Below are positions 16,168-25,148 of a stretch of 64,000 nucleotides of DNA, piece after piece. The translations under genes and the position numbers were made by a program. This DNA comes from an uncultured Flavobacteriaceae bacterium (GTDB lineage Bacteria > Bacteroidota > Bacteroidia > Flavobacteriales > Flavobacteriaceae): contig CANMSI010000006.1 in the NCBI GenBank assembly GCA_947500575.1, positions 1 through 64,000 on the forward strand. The letters run 5' to 3'. Position 1 is the stretch's first letter; every line of letters starts with the position of its first letter. The notes beneath the pieces are model-generated. The model was not told the origin of the DNA. It did no database searches and saw only the letters and a program-made list of their open reading frames with translations.

Positions 16168-17517
16168 ATGAAATTTAAACTTACCATTGCACTTGTAATG
16201 CTATCCCTTGGAATAGCTTCGGCCCAGATGAAAAAATGGACCTTACAAGAATGCGTTACTTATGCAGTTGATAATAACTTGTCTATTGAACAGTTTGAGC
16301 TCGACTTGCAAAATATAGAAATCAATGAATCGGATGCATTTGGAGCCTTGTTGCCTAATTTAAATGCCTCTACTACGGCAAGTAGTAACACGGGATTCTC
16401 AATTAATCCAACAACGAATGCGCCAACCAATAGCACTAACTTTAATGTGAATGGAGGTTTTAATACTAACGTAACCGTTTTTAACGGTTTCCAAAATATG
16501 AACAGGCTGCGTAGGGCAAAAATGAATGCTTTGGCCGCTCAATATCGTTTGGATGATCTAAAGGATGATATTAGGTTAAATGTGGCTTTAAACTACTTAA
16601 ATGTACTCTCCAATAAGGAGTCTTTGAAAGTATTTGAAGCTCAGTTTAGTGTCACTGAACAGGACCTGAAACGTACGGCAGAATTGGTAGAAGCAGGGGT
16701 GGTTCCAAGAGGAGATTTGTTGGAAATTGAAGCAACAGCTGCCAACCAAGAACAACAGATAGTGAACGCGAATAATCTAGTACTAATTTCTAGAATTAAT
16801 TTGGCGCAGTTATTACAGATTACGGACTATGAAAATTTTGATATCGCTGATGAAGCATTCGAAATTCCTCCATCTGATATTTTGGATAATTCACCTAAAG
16901 TCATTTTTGATAAAGCTTTGACCTTTAGAAATGATATTAAATTATCTCAAGCGAATGTGGAATTGGCCCAAAAGGATTTGGAAATCTCTAAAGGGGCGCG
17001 CTATCCATCATTAAATGCATTTTTTAATTATGGTACCAGATATTCCGATGTTACCGTAATACCAGACAGAAATGGAGTACCTTTTACTCCAAGTTTTAAA
17101 GATCAATTATGGATTTTTGATGGTATTTCTTATGGAGCGCAACTGAACGTTCCAATTTTTAATGGATTTAGTACTAGAAATAATATAAAGCGCTCTGTCA
17201 TTAACGTTGAAAAAGCCAAAGTCCAATTTGAGCAAGATAAGCTTGCATTGGAGACCAATGTGAATCAGGCCTACGTAGATGTAAACAGCTCTGCAAAAGC
17301 ATATGAAGCGGCAGAGAAGACACTAGAAGCACGTCGTTTGGCATATAATTACTCTAAAGAACGTTTTGATGTAGGTCTAATGAATGCCTTTGATTTTAGT
17401 CAGGCACAATCGAGAGTAGATAATGCAGAGGCAGATGTAATCCGTACTAAGTATGACTATATTTTTAGAATAAAAGTATTGGAGTTCTACTTTGGAATCC
17501 CGATTAGCGTTAACTAG
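16168..17517 (+). CDS. TolC-like outer membrane efflux protein
   Basis: The 449-residue protein has a signal peptide (residues 1-19, ending ASA) and two tandem OEP repeats of long helices, starting with WTLQECVTYAVDNNLSIEQ and later ARRLAYNYSKERFDVGLMNAFDFSQAQ. It forms the outer-membrane exit duct of the system encoded by the four preceding genes. It could in principle also serve the RiPP exporter, which has no channel of its own in this window. That is speculation. Confidence 0.93.
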   Translation: MKFKLTIALVMLSLGIASAQMKKWTLQECVTYAVDNNLSIEQFELDLQNIEINESDAFGALLPNLNASTTASSNTGFSINPTTNAPTNSTNFNVNGGFNTNVTVFNGFQNMNRLRRAKMNALAAQYRLDDLKDDIRLNVALNYLNVLSNKESLKVFEAQFSVTEQDLKRTAELVEAGVVPRGDLLEIEATAANQEQQIVNANNLVLISRINLAQLLQITDYENFDIADEAFEIPPSDILDNSPKVIFDKALTFRNDIKLSQANVELAQKDLEISKGARYPSLNAFFNYGTRYSDVTVIPDRNGVPFTPSFKDQLWIFDGISYGAQLNVPIFNGFSTRNNIKRSVINVEKAKVQFEQDKLALETNVNQAYVDVNSSAKAYEAAEKTLEARRLAYNYSKERFDVGLMNAFDFSQAQSRVDNAEADVIRTKYDYIFRIKVLEFYFGIPISVN

Positions 17518-17545
17518 AAATTCGTTGAATACAATAAGTTAGTAG

Positions 17546-17573
17546 AAACCCTTTCAATTGAAAGGGTTTTTTT
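17546..17573 (+). terminator. terminator of the efflux operon
   Basis: AAACCCTTTC and GAAAGGGTTT form a perfect 10-bp stem with an AATT loop and a T run, 28 bp after the TolC-like gene. Confidence 0.9.
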
Positions 17574-17596
17574 ATTTCAAAAAGGATAGCATCTGC

Positions 17597-17604
17597 TATC
17601 TTTG
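17597..17604 (+). promoter_or_regulatory. TATCTTTG -7 element of tsaB
   Basis: TATCTTTG matches the Bacteroidota -7 consensus TAnnTTTG. It lies only 8 bp before the preferred tsaB ATG at 17613, implying a very short or absent leader. A weak upstream element (TTTC at 17575-17578, 18 bp away) is present. Confidence 0.5.
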
Positions 17605-17612
17605 TGAATCCT

Positions 17613-18290
17613 ATGGCTTTAATTTTAAATTTAGAAACTGCTACTACTAATTGCTCTGTGAGTATTGCCAGAGATGGCAACCTTCTTATTTTGAAGGAAC
17701 ATAATACACCGAGCTACTCACATTCGGAACAATTACATGTTTTTATACAAGAAGTGCTTAAGGATGCTAAAGTATCAATTAACCAATTAGATGCCATAGC
17801 CGTAAGCAAGGGCCCAGGGTCTTATACAGGGCTTCGCATTGGTGTTTCAGCAGCCAAAGGACTCTGTTTCGCACTGAACCTTCCTTTAATTTCCATAGCT
17901 ACTTTAGAAAGTATGGCACATCAGGTAAAAATAGAGAAGAGTACATTTATTATTTCCTTATTAGATGCGCGCAGAATGGAAGTGTATGCGGCTGTCTATG
18001 ACCATGAATATAAAGAAATAGGTGAAACCAAAGCCGAGATTGTGGAAGGTACTTCTTTCGCTTCTTTTGCCAAAAACGGGAAAGTACTTTTAATAGGAAG
18101 TGGTGCTGAAAAATGCAGAGAAATTTTAGCGCACCCAAACTTTGACTACAATACTTCTATAATTCCATCTGCTAGGGAAATGTGCGCACTTTCTTATTCA
18201 AAATTTATAACAAAGGATTTTGAAGATGTTGCCTATTTTGAACCCTATTACTTAAAAGACTTTATCCTTCAGACAAAGGCAAAAAAGTAA
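17613..18290 (+). CDS. tsaB: tRNA A37 threonylcarbamoyltransferase complex subunit TsaB
   Basis: TsaB is the non-catalytic actin-like subunit that works with TsaD and TsaE to make t6A37 in tRNAs. The N-terminus LILNLETATTNCSVSIARDG and the segment KGPGSYTGLRIGVSAAKGL are diagnostic. From the ATG at 17613 the protein has 225 residues, a normal length. The GTG at 17604 overlaps the predicted -7 element and is less likely to be the start. Confidence 0.95.
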   Translation: MALILNLETATTNCSVSIARDGNLLILKEHNTPSYSHSEQLHVFIQEVLKDAKVSINQLDAIAVSKGPGSYTGLRIGVSAAKGLCFALNLPLISIATLESMAHQVKIEKSTFIISLLDARRMEVYAAVYDHEYKEIGETKAEIVEGTSFASFAKNGKVLLIGSGAEKCREILAHPNFDYNTSIIPSAREMCALSYSKFITKDFEDVAYFEPYYLKDFILQTKAKK

Positions 18291-18302
18291 GTCAACCTAA
18301 TA

Positions 18303-19145
18303 TTAATTGTCTGAAGTGATCGCTGATGTTGCTTGATGAATAACGCGCTGCGGAAAGGGAATTTCTATATGGTTTGTATCAAAACGATGCTTTAATTCTT
18401 CTAATACATGAAAATGGGAAGCCCAGAAAACATCATTTTTAGCCCAAAATCGTAGACTTAATTGTATGGCATTATCTCCTAAATCACTAACGTATACTTC
18501 TGGTTCCGGATCTTTTAGAATGGCATCATATTCAGCGCAAATTGCTAACAAAATGGCTTTTGCTTTTTTAATGTCTGCCGTATAACCAATACCCACACTA
18601 ATGTTATCCCTACGGGTACTTTCAGAATTGTAGTTGATAATATTATGATTAGAAAGCTGCCCATTGGGAATAATAGCCAATTGATTTCCAAAAGTATTGA
18701 GTTTGGTAGTAAAAATAGAGATTTCTTTAACGGTGCCATCTACTCCTTGAGCAGAAATAAAATCTCCCACTTTAAAAGGCTTAAAAAGTAAGATAAGAAC
18801 ACCCCCAGCAAAATTGGATAAAGAACCTTGTAAAGCAAGACCAATCGCAAGTCCTGCAGCACCTACTACCGCCACAAGCGAGGAAGATTTAACTCCTAGT
18901 TGTGTAACTACTAATACAAACAGAATTACTTTGAGGCTAATTCTAATAAAGCTTTGTAAAAAAGACTCTAATGTAGGGTCGTAGTCTTTCACTTCAAAAA
19001 AGCGATGAACCATTCGATTAATGAATTTCATGATCCAAAAACCAATAAAAAGAATCACGAGTGCTAGGATTAAATTTGGCAGTGCATCCCATACCCAATC
19101 AATGGCATTCGAAATATGTTGTTTGTAATCTATAAATTTATCCAT
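18303..19145 (-). CDS. small-conductance mechanosensitive channel (MscS family)
   Basis: This 280-residue inner-membrane channel should release solutes under osmotic downshock. It has three predicted N-terminal helices, the pore helix with GAAGLAIGLALQGSLSNFAGG, the beta domain (FKVGDFISAQGVDGTVKEISIFTTKL, then IPNG) and a C-terminal alpha/beta domain ending FPQRVIHQ. Length and layout match MscS of the E. coli YggB type. It is monocistronic and convergent with tsaB. Confidence 0.95.
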   Translation of the reverse strand: MDKFIDYKQHISNAIDWVWDALPNLILALVILFIGFWIMKFINRMVHRFFEVKDYDPTLESFLQSFIRISLKVILFVLVVTQLGVKSSSLVAVVGAAGLAIGLALQGSLSNFAGGVLILLFKPFKVGDFISAQGVDGTVKEISIFTTKLNTFGNQLAIIPNGQLSNHNIINYNSESTRRDNISVGIGYTADIKKAKAILLAICAEYDAILKDPEPEVYVSDLGDNAIQLSLRFWAKNDVFWASHFHVLEELKHRFDTNHIEIPFPQRVIHQATSAITSDN

Positions 19146-19216
19146 GATGTAACTTTATAATGCAAAGCAAAACAAAATATATCCGTATATCAAAGAAAGT
19201 ACCCTTTAAAATACGA

Positions 19217-21253
19217 TTATTCTCGTATTAATTTCAAAGCCTCTTCAAAAGTGCTGACAGGTAATTTACAGCTACCATGTTGGCAGACATAAATATTTGT
19301 TGCCTGTTCTATATACCTATGCTCTAGAAGAGATAATTCGCTAGTCTTTTTACTTCCTGCCATCATACTATTGGGTAAATACTCCTTACTCAGTTCTTTT
19401 AATATTATTTTACAATGTTCGCCAATCACTGCGATTTCATGAAAATTGGTATTTAAATAGAGCAACACATGTAGCCAATTGGCATAATTTTCAGGATTTT
19501 TCGCAATTGCTTCCTGCATAGCAAGTAGCATTTTTTTAGAGCGTAGGTGATAAGTTTCTTCTGGGAAAAATTTGGAGAGTTTAAATAAATTTTTTGTCAT
19601 TATGGAATTGGAAGAAGGAACAGCATTATCTACCGTTTCTAGAGTTCTCCGAATAACATAATCCTCTTGTATGGAGGTGAAAAAGAAAAGACCACTAATG
19701 GAATCACTAAAATACTTTATGCAGTAATCGGTTAACAATTTCGCTTTCAATAGCCATTTTTCTTCAATTGTAACTTGGTATAATGCTATAAAGGCGTCTA
19801 TGACTGGTGCATAATCTTCCAAATATCCGCTAATCGAACTTTTTCCATTTTTATGATTATGAAATAAAGCACCGTCCTCTTGCATCATGTGTGCCACAAT
19901 AAATGCAGCATTGGCATTCGCTAATTTTAAGTATTCTTCGTTTTCTAAGTATTTATAGGCATCTACCAGACCTTTCAAGGCCAATCCGTTCCATGAGGTT
20001 AAGATTTTATCATCTAGTCTAGGTCGATTACGCTTTTCACGCGCTACTTTTAATAGCTGTAAACTTTCTTGAATGATACCTCGCATTTGTTCTACGGACA
20101 TGCCTAGCTTCTCCGCAATTTTTGCTTCCTCAGTATCACGTATTAAAACGTAATTTCCTTCTTCCCAAAGACCATAGGAGTTGATATTATAATAGTTTTT
20201 AAATACATCAAAATGCCTCCCTAAAAGGTGTTTTAAATCTGCCTCCTGCCATACATAAAAAGCACCTTCTTCCAATTGGCCATTTTCATTGAGGCTATCG
20301 GCATCTAAGGAAGAATAAAAACCATGACTGGAATGCATTAGTTCACTAGTAATAAACCCAATAGTCTTTTCTACGGTTTCCTTATATAAGTCATTTTGGG
20401 TTACAGCATACGCCTTTGCATATAAACTTATAAGTTGTCCATTATCATATAGCATTTTTTCAAAGTGAGGTACATGCCATTTGGTGTCCACTGCATATCT
20501 TGAAAACCCACCTCCAACATGATCAAAAATACCTCCGTAGGCCATGCGCCTCAGCGTGGTATGGACATAGGCTAATAATTCCTCATCTTGTTGTGATGTA
20601 GCATAGTGTAAGAAAAAATCTAGATTCCCTGGCATCATAAATTTAGGAGCTCTTTTGTACCCTCCTAAATAAGTGTCTAAATAGGTTTTCCATTTTTTTA
20701 TCAACTCTTCCAAGTCTGGTAAGGGAATAACTTCGTTAAAAGTTGATGGTGTTACTAGATTAATCTCTCGGATACCTTTAGATAAATTAGTGGCATATTC
20801 GGCTACTTTTTCTGGCTGTTCTTTATATACATTTGCTAGTTCTTCTAATACGTCTATCCAATCATTTTTTTTGACATAAGTAGCACCCCAAAAAGGTTTT
20901 CCATTGGGCAAGGCAATAATGTTTAATGGCCACCCGCCGCTGCCAGTCATCATCTGCAGAGCATCCATATAGATATGATCTATATCTGGGCGTTCTTCTC
21001 TGTCTATCTTAATATTTATAAAGTTCGCATTCATTACAGCCGCTACAGCTTCATCCTCGAAACACTCTTTTTCCATTACATGGCACCAATGGCAAGCAGC
21101 ATATCCAATGCTAATAAGCAATGGCTTGTTTTCTTTCTTTGCTCTTTCCAATACTTCCTTGTCCCAAGCTACCCAATTAACTGGGTTGTGAGCATGTTGC
21201 AATAGATAAGGGCTACTTTCATTTATTAACGCATTGGTGTGTTTTTGAGTCAT
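19217..21253 (-). CDS. YyaL-like thioredoxin/six-hairpin protein (DUF255)
   Basis: The 678-residue protein begins with [24 protein letters not shown] and a thioredoxin-like domain with a CHWC motif ([15 protein letters not shown], about residues 53-67). A long alpha/alpha-barrel region of the N-acylglucosamine epimerase/six-hairpin type follows. This is the SSP411/YyaL family, widely conserved but of uncertain function. The length is complete and no frame disruption is visible. It appears to be a single-gene transcript. Confidence 0.93.
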   Translation of the reverse strand: MTQKHTNALINESSPYLLQHAHNPVNWVAWDKEVLERAKKENKPLLISIGYAACHWCHVMEKECFEDEAVAAVMNANFINIKIDREERPDIDHIYMDALQMMTGSGGWPLNIIALPNGKPFWGATYVKKNDWIDVLEELANVYKEQPEKVAEYATNLSKGIREINLVTPSTFNEVIPLPDLEELIKKWKTYLDTYLGGYKRAPKFMMPGNLDFFLHYATSQQDEELLAYVHTTLRRMAYGGIFDHVGGGFSRYAVDTKWHVPHFEKMLYDNGQLISLYAKAYAVTQNDLYKETVEKTIGFITSELMHSSHGFYSSLDADSLNENGQLEEGAFYVWQEADLKHLLGRHFDVFKNYYNINSYGLWEEGNYVLIRDTEEAKIAEKLGMSVEQMRGIIQESLQLLKVAREKRNRPRLDDKILTSWNGLALKGLVDAYKYLENEEYLKLANANAAFIVAHMMQEDGALFHNHKNGKSSISGYLEDYAPVIDAFIALYQVTIEEKWLLKAKLLTDYCIKYFSDSISGLFFFTSIQEDYVIRRTLETVDNAVPSSNSIMTKNLFKLSKFFPEETYHLRSKKMLLAMQEAIAKNPENYANWLHVLLYLNTNFHEIAVIGEHCKIILKELSKEYLPNSMMAGSKKTSELSLLEHRYIEQATNIYVCQHGSCKLPVSTFEEALKLIRE

Positions 21254-21314
21254 AGAAATGTAATTTCGAGCATATCTTTAAATGCAATATATTAAGTGTA
21301 TTCAGGGTACAAAA

Positions 21315-21340
21315 AAAAGCGTTCTGTTAAGAACGCTTTT
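21315..21340 (-). terminator. terminator downstream of the dodecin gene
   Basis: AAAAGCGTTC and GAACGCTTTT form a perfect 10-bp stem with a 6-base loop. A T run on the minus strand (A run at 21311-21318 on the plus strand) completes a rho-independent terminator about 20 bp after the dodecin stop. Confidence 0.85.
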
Positions 21341-21361
21341 TCTTTTTCCTTTGTAAAAAAG

Positions 21362-21562
21362 TTACTTTATTTCAAAAGTGATTTTTACGTTCACTCTAAA
21401 ATCTGTTACCTCTCCATCTTTAACGCTAGCACTTTGATCTTGTACATAGACAGAGCGTATATTTTTTACTGATTTGGAAGCATGTGCTACCGCTTTTTTA
21501 GTAGCATCTTCCCAACTTTTCTCAGAGTTTGATAGTACTTCTATTACTTTTAAAATGGCCAT
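21362..21562 (-). CDS. dodecin-family flavin-binding protein
   Basis: The 66-residue protein has the typical dodecin pattern: an N-terminal beta strand with VIEVLSNSEKSWEDATKKAV, then SVKNIRSVYVQDQSASVKDGEVTDFRVNVKITFEI. Dodecins form dodecamers that bind flavin or CoA and buffer free flavin. The length is normal for the family. It is separated from the downstream gene by a terminator. Confidence 0.93.
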   Translation of the reverse strand: MAILKVIEVLSNSEKSWEDATKKAVAHASKSVKNIRSVYVQDQSASVKDGEVTDFRVNVKITFEIK

Positions 21563-21631
21563 AATCTAGTGTTTTTAAATTCAGCTAAAGTTAATAAATA
21601 AAATAGAAAAAGGGAGGATTGACTTAAAAAA

Positions 21632-22534
21632 TCAACCATTCAAAGCAACTACTTCTTCAACTTTATCTCCCATCATATTTTTAAGCATAGTTTCAATGCC
21701 ATTTTTAAGGGTGAAAGTAGAAGACGGGCATCCACTACAGGCGCCTTGTAAAATTACGTTTACTGTTTTGCTATTCGCTTCGTACGATTTAAAAAGTATG
21801 TTTCCACCATCACTTGCAACTGCTGGTTTTACATATTCTTCTAAGATGTCTATAATTTGTTTGGAAGTATCATCCAGATTTTGATCTTGAAGTTGTTTTT
21901 GAGGAGTCTCTTCAGCTTGTTTTTGGACACTATTCTCAGAAACTACTTCCCCACCATTTGCAATAAATTCCCTAATAAGTTCGCGAACTTCTAAAGTAAT
22001 ATCAGTCCAATCAGCAACATCGTATTTAGATACCGAAACATAGTTCTCGTCTAAAAATACCTCTTTCACAAAAGGCAATTGAAAAAGTTTTTTTGCTAAT
22101 TCGGAATCCTTGGCCTCATCAATATTCTTAAATTCAAAACTTACAGGAACAATTTTTTTGTTGGCTACAAACTTCATTACTGCCGGATTCGGTGTTACCT
22201 CGGCATAAAGGGTTATGGGCACTTTTTTAGAAACCTCTTCATTTAAAATAACAGGTTCTCCTGCGTTTAAATACTCTACCAGTTGTTGGGCTACTTCATC
22301 TTTAACGTCGTTCCATGTTACAATATCAAAACGTTCCAAAGCAATAAAATTGCCCGATATGTACACGGTTTTAATAAATGGAAGATAAAATAACTGTTGG
22401 GCTAACGGAGAGTTTTTAGCCTCATCAATGTTCTTGAATTCGTAATTCGTATGTTTTGTGACGAAATGATTGGTTTCAAATTTTAGAATTGCTGGGTTAT
22501 TCGTTTCTACAACCGTAATGGTATACTCCTTCAT
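21632..22534 (-). CDS. NifU-family Fe-S scaffold protein with two Nfu N-terminal domains
   Basis: The 300-residue protein carries two Nfu N-domains in tandem (about residues 1-90 and 105-190, each with an EFKNIDEAK motif) and a C-terminal NifU domain with the cluster-binding CSGCPSSTFTLKNGIE. It should carry Fe-S clusters to apoproteins. The duplicated N-domain is seen in other Bacteroidota homologues. The gene is divergent from the PorP/SprF gene. Confidence 0.93.
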   Translation of the reverse strand: MKEYTITVVETNNPAILKFETNHFVTKHTNYEFKNIDEAKNSPLAQQLFYLPFIKTVYISGNFIALERFDIVTWNDVKDEVAQQLVEYLNAGEPVILNEEVSKKVPITLYAEVTPNPAVMKFVANKKIVPVSFEFKNIDEAKDSELAKKLFQLPFVKEVFLDENYVSVSKYDVADWTDITLEVRELIREFIANGGEVVSENSVQKQAEETPQKQLQDQNLDDTSKQIIDILEEYVKPAVASDGGNILFKSYEANSKTVNVILQGACSGCPSSTFTLKNGIETMLKNMMGDKVEEVVALNG

Positions 22535-22594
22535 AGTATGCTAATTTTTTACAAAAGTACAACCATTTTCTAAGTTTTTGCATATATAATAATG

Positions 22595-22624
22595 TTGCAT
22601 TTCATCCGTTATAACTTATATTTG
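22595..22624 (+). promoter_or_regulatory. promoter of the PorP/SprF gene (TTG-N19-TATATTTG)
   Basis: TTG at 22595-22597 is separated by 19 bp from TATATTTG at 22617-22624, matching the Bacteroidota -33/-7 pattern (TTG, TAnnTTTG). It ends 35 bp before the ATG at 22660. Confidence 0.65.
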
Positions 22625-22659
22625 AACGATATAACAAACCTCATAGCCCAACATCTTTG

Positions 22660-23652
22660 ATGAAACGCCTTATATTCCTAGTACTAACTTTTTTCGCTTT
22701 CGGATCTTCATCGATGGCTCAAGAGGGGATTCCAATTTATTTTGACTATTTAGCAGACAACTATTATTTGGTGTATCCTTCAATGGCCGGTATTGGAGAA
22801 GGTGGAAAAGTTAGACTAACCGCCAGAAAGCAATGGTTTAGTGTGGATGAAGCTCCTAGTCTTCAAACGGTCAATGCACATTTCAGAGTTGGAGAGAATA
22901 GTGGGGTAGGTGGTATTATTTTTAATGACGCCAATGGATATCACTCCCAGACAGGTTTTAAAGCTACGTATGCGCATCATTTGAGATTTGCGGGAGATGC
23001 ACAAAATTTAAATCAATTATCTTTTGGTCTTAGTGCTGGAGCTATTTTAAGTAGTTTGGATGAAACCGAATTTAGATCTGTGATACCAGATCCAATTATC
23101 ACTGGAACTAAGAACACAGTAAGTTATTTTAATGTGGATTTAGGCGCGTCTTACAATTACTTTGAATTTTATGCTCATGTAGCTGCATTAAATATTCTGG
23201 GAAGCGGTCGCGATTTATATACCGCTATTGAATTTGATAATTTAAGACGTTATTTGTTATCCGTAGGATATGTTTTTGGTAAAAATGAATTGAGGATAGA
23301 GCCTTCTGTACTTTTTCAATTAACAGACTTCACAAAAGAGAAGACTTTGGATATTAATGCTAAAGTATATAAAGATTTTGAGTGGGGTACCCTGTGGGGT
23401 GGTCTGTCTTACAGAAGAAGTTTTGACGGCGCGCAGTTTCAAACAAATGGTAGTTTTGGAGAACAACGCTTACAATTATTTACTCCAATCATTGGAGTAA
23501 ATGTAAACCAGTTCATGGTTTCTTATAACTACTCTTACCAGTCTGGTGATATTCGTTTAGACAACGGAGGATTTCATCAAATAACCTTAGGATATAATTT
23601 TGGACAATCTGAAAGACGTTACGATTGTTATTGTCCGGCAGCCAATTACTAA
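22660..23652 (+). CDS. type IX secretion system PorP/SprF-family outer membrane protein
   Basis: The 330-residue protein has a signal peptide (KRLIFLVLTFFAFGSSSMAQ) and the PorP/SprF beta-barrel pattern: DYLADNYYLVYPSMAGI near the start, repeated aromatic strands and a terminal aromatic strand. PorP/SprF proteins sit with T9SS substrates in the outer membrane of gliding Bacteroidota. The ATG at 22660 is preferred over the preceding TTG codon. No secreted partner gene is adjacent, so this is a stand-alone copy, unlike the one at 32619. Confidence 0.9.
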   Translation: MKRLIFLVLTFFAFGSSSMAQEGIPIYFDYLADNYYLVYPSMAGIGEGGKVRLTARKQWFSVDEAPSLQTVNAHFRVGENSGVGGIIFNDANGYHSQTGFKATYAHHLRFAGDAQNLNQLSFGLSAGAILSSLDETEFRSVIPDPIITGTKNTVSYFNVDLGASYNYFEFYAHVAALNILGSGRDLYTAIEFDNLRRYLLSVGYVFGKNELRIEPSVLFQLTDFTKEKTLDINAKVYKDFEWGTLWGGLSYRRSFDGAQFQTNGSFGEQRLQLFTPIIGVNVNQFMVSYNYSYQSGDIRLDNGGFHQITLGYNFGQSERRYDCYCPAANY

Positions 23653-23767
23653 CTCCTAATTCATATTTTCTTTTATTATATGAATTTAAAATGGGCCTAC
23701 CCCTAATCTATAGGTAGACCCACCAACTAAACACCAACCATGATGTGCGTTGTATGTTTTATGCATT

Positions 23768-24946
23768 TTATTCCCAGCGATAATTCTTTTTGGCAGCCTG
23801 TCTTTTAATGGCGTTTAACATTGCATTTTCTAAAGCACCTTCACTATCTTCTTTTTGATGTTTTGAAATGTAAGCTTCACGCTTTACGTTCAAGGCCATT
23901 ATTTCCTTTTGGATCGCACTGCGTTCTCCTTTTTTCTTTTGAATATAGGATTTGATTTCAGTATCAGATTTGTCCTTTAATTCTTTTGGTAAATCGCTCT
24001 TCCGAAGTTCGGAGACTTTAAAATCTTTTTTCTCAGATGCATCTACCAAATCCCAAGTAGCATTTTTATACATTCTAGAGCTTTTACTTACAGCTCTTTT
24101 TACAGCCACATCTTCTTCCACTTCCATGGCATTTGCGTCTTGCATTGCTTGCTTTTCCATTTTAGAAACCCCTAAACTTCCATAAGAAATATAAGTTTTG
24201 TTTAGTTTTCCGTTGAGCTTAATGATGATTTCATCATAAGGAGTGTCAATTTGCACCACCTGTTTGTTGTGATCAATAGCCATGTATTCACCTCCGGTTA
24301 AAGTGGCTCCATTTTTCCAATCAGTAGAAATCCCTTGCTCATAGTTTCCACAAAAAATGGTATTTACTACTATGTCGTTTTCTTTTGCATTGGTAACAGC
24401 GTCCTTATAATTTAGCTTACCTTGTGTAAAAGGTTCGTTTCCTGCAATGAAAATCATTTTAAGATGATCTTCATTCTTTCCCCATTCTAATTGCTTCAGA
24501 GAAGTCTGAATAACTTCTCCACAAAACTCTTCACCTCCGTTGGTAGTCAGAGAAAATAGTTTTTCTGAAATATCATCCAAGTCGCTACTAAAACCTAATA
24601 CTTGTTGTATATATCCTTCTTGCGACGAAAGCCCGTCATTCCCGTACTGATACAGGGCAATTTGTAAACTAGGCCTGGCATCGTTGCCGCATTTGGCATA
24701 GGTAAATTTGTTGACAATATCCCATAATTGTGATTTCGCCTGATTGATAAGTCCATCCATGCTATTACTCGTATCTAGTAGTAATGCAATTTTCACTACA
24801 TTATTATTAGGTTCATCTTTCGGAAGAGTCGCTTGCGCAACAATGGGTTCTGTTGTAGCTGTTTTTGCTTTTAACTCACAGCCCCAGGTAGTGCTCATAG
24901 CTAATGACATGAAGGCTAGTCCTAATAGGTTTTTTGTATTTCTCAT
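23768..24946 (-). CDS. von Willebrand factor type A domain lipoprotein
   Basis: The 392-residue protein has an N-terminal signal with a Cys at about residue 23 (STTWGC), a plausible lipoprotein site. A VWA domain follows with MIDAS residues DTSNS in VVKIALLLDTSNSMDGLI. The C-terminal about 130 residues are charged and probably helical (KDKSDTEIKSYIQKKKGERSAIQKEI). Its role is unknown; VWA domains mostly mediate metal-dependent protein contacts. It converges with the PorP/SprF gene. Confidence 0.88.
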   Translation of the reverse strand: MRNTKNLLGLAFMSLAMSTTWGCELKAKTATTEPIVAQATLPKDEPNNNVVKIALLLDTSNSMDGLINQAKSQLWDIVNKFTYAKCGNDARPSLQIALYQYGNDGLSSQEGYIQQVLGFSSDLDDISEKLFSLTTNGGEEFCGEVIQTSLKQLEWGKNEDHLKMIFIAGNEPFTQGKLNYKDAVTNAKENDIVVNTIFCGNYEQGISTDWKNGATLTGGEYMAIDHNKQVVQIDTPYDEIIIKLNGKLNKTYISYGSLGVSKMEKQAMQDANAMEVEEDVAVKRAVSKSSRMYKNATWDLVDASEKKDFKVSELRKSDLPKELKDKSDTEIKSYIQKKKGERSAIQKEIMALNVKREAYISKHQKEDSEGALENAMLNAIKRQAAKKNYRWE

Positions 24947-25148
24947 TTGATGTAAATTTATTTGTTGCTAATAATGGGATAAAAGTAGAAGCAAACTTTT
25001 TCTAAAAAAATAAGCATTGAGGGAATGATACTTTTAAATGAGGGAACGTGATGTTTGGATGTATTAAACCCCCAAAAGAGACCATTTTATGCTGTTGTTA
25101 GGGGGTTAACCATTTTCAAAAACCATTTTAAACACTTAAGTTTATCCT

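Noticed and set aside
23688-23722. Inverted repeat GGGCCTACC / GGTAGACCC between the convergent PorP/SprF and VWA genes
   Set aside because: It could be a terminator, but it has one mismatch and no T run on either strand, so it is not listed as a feature.
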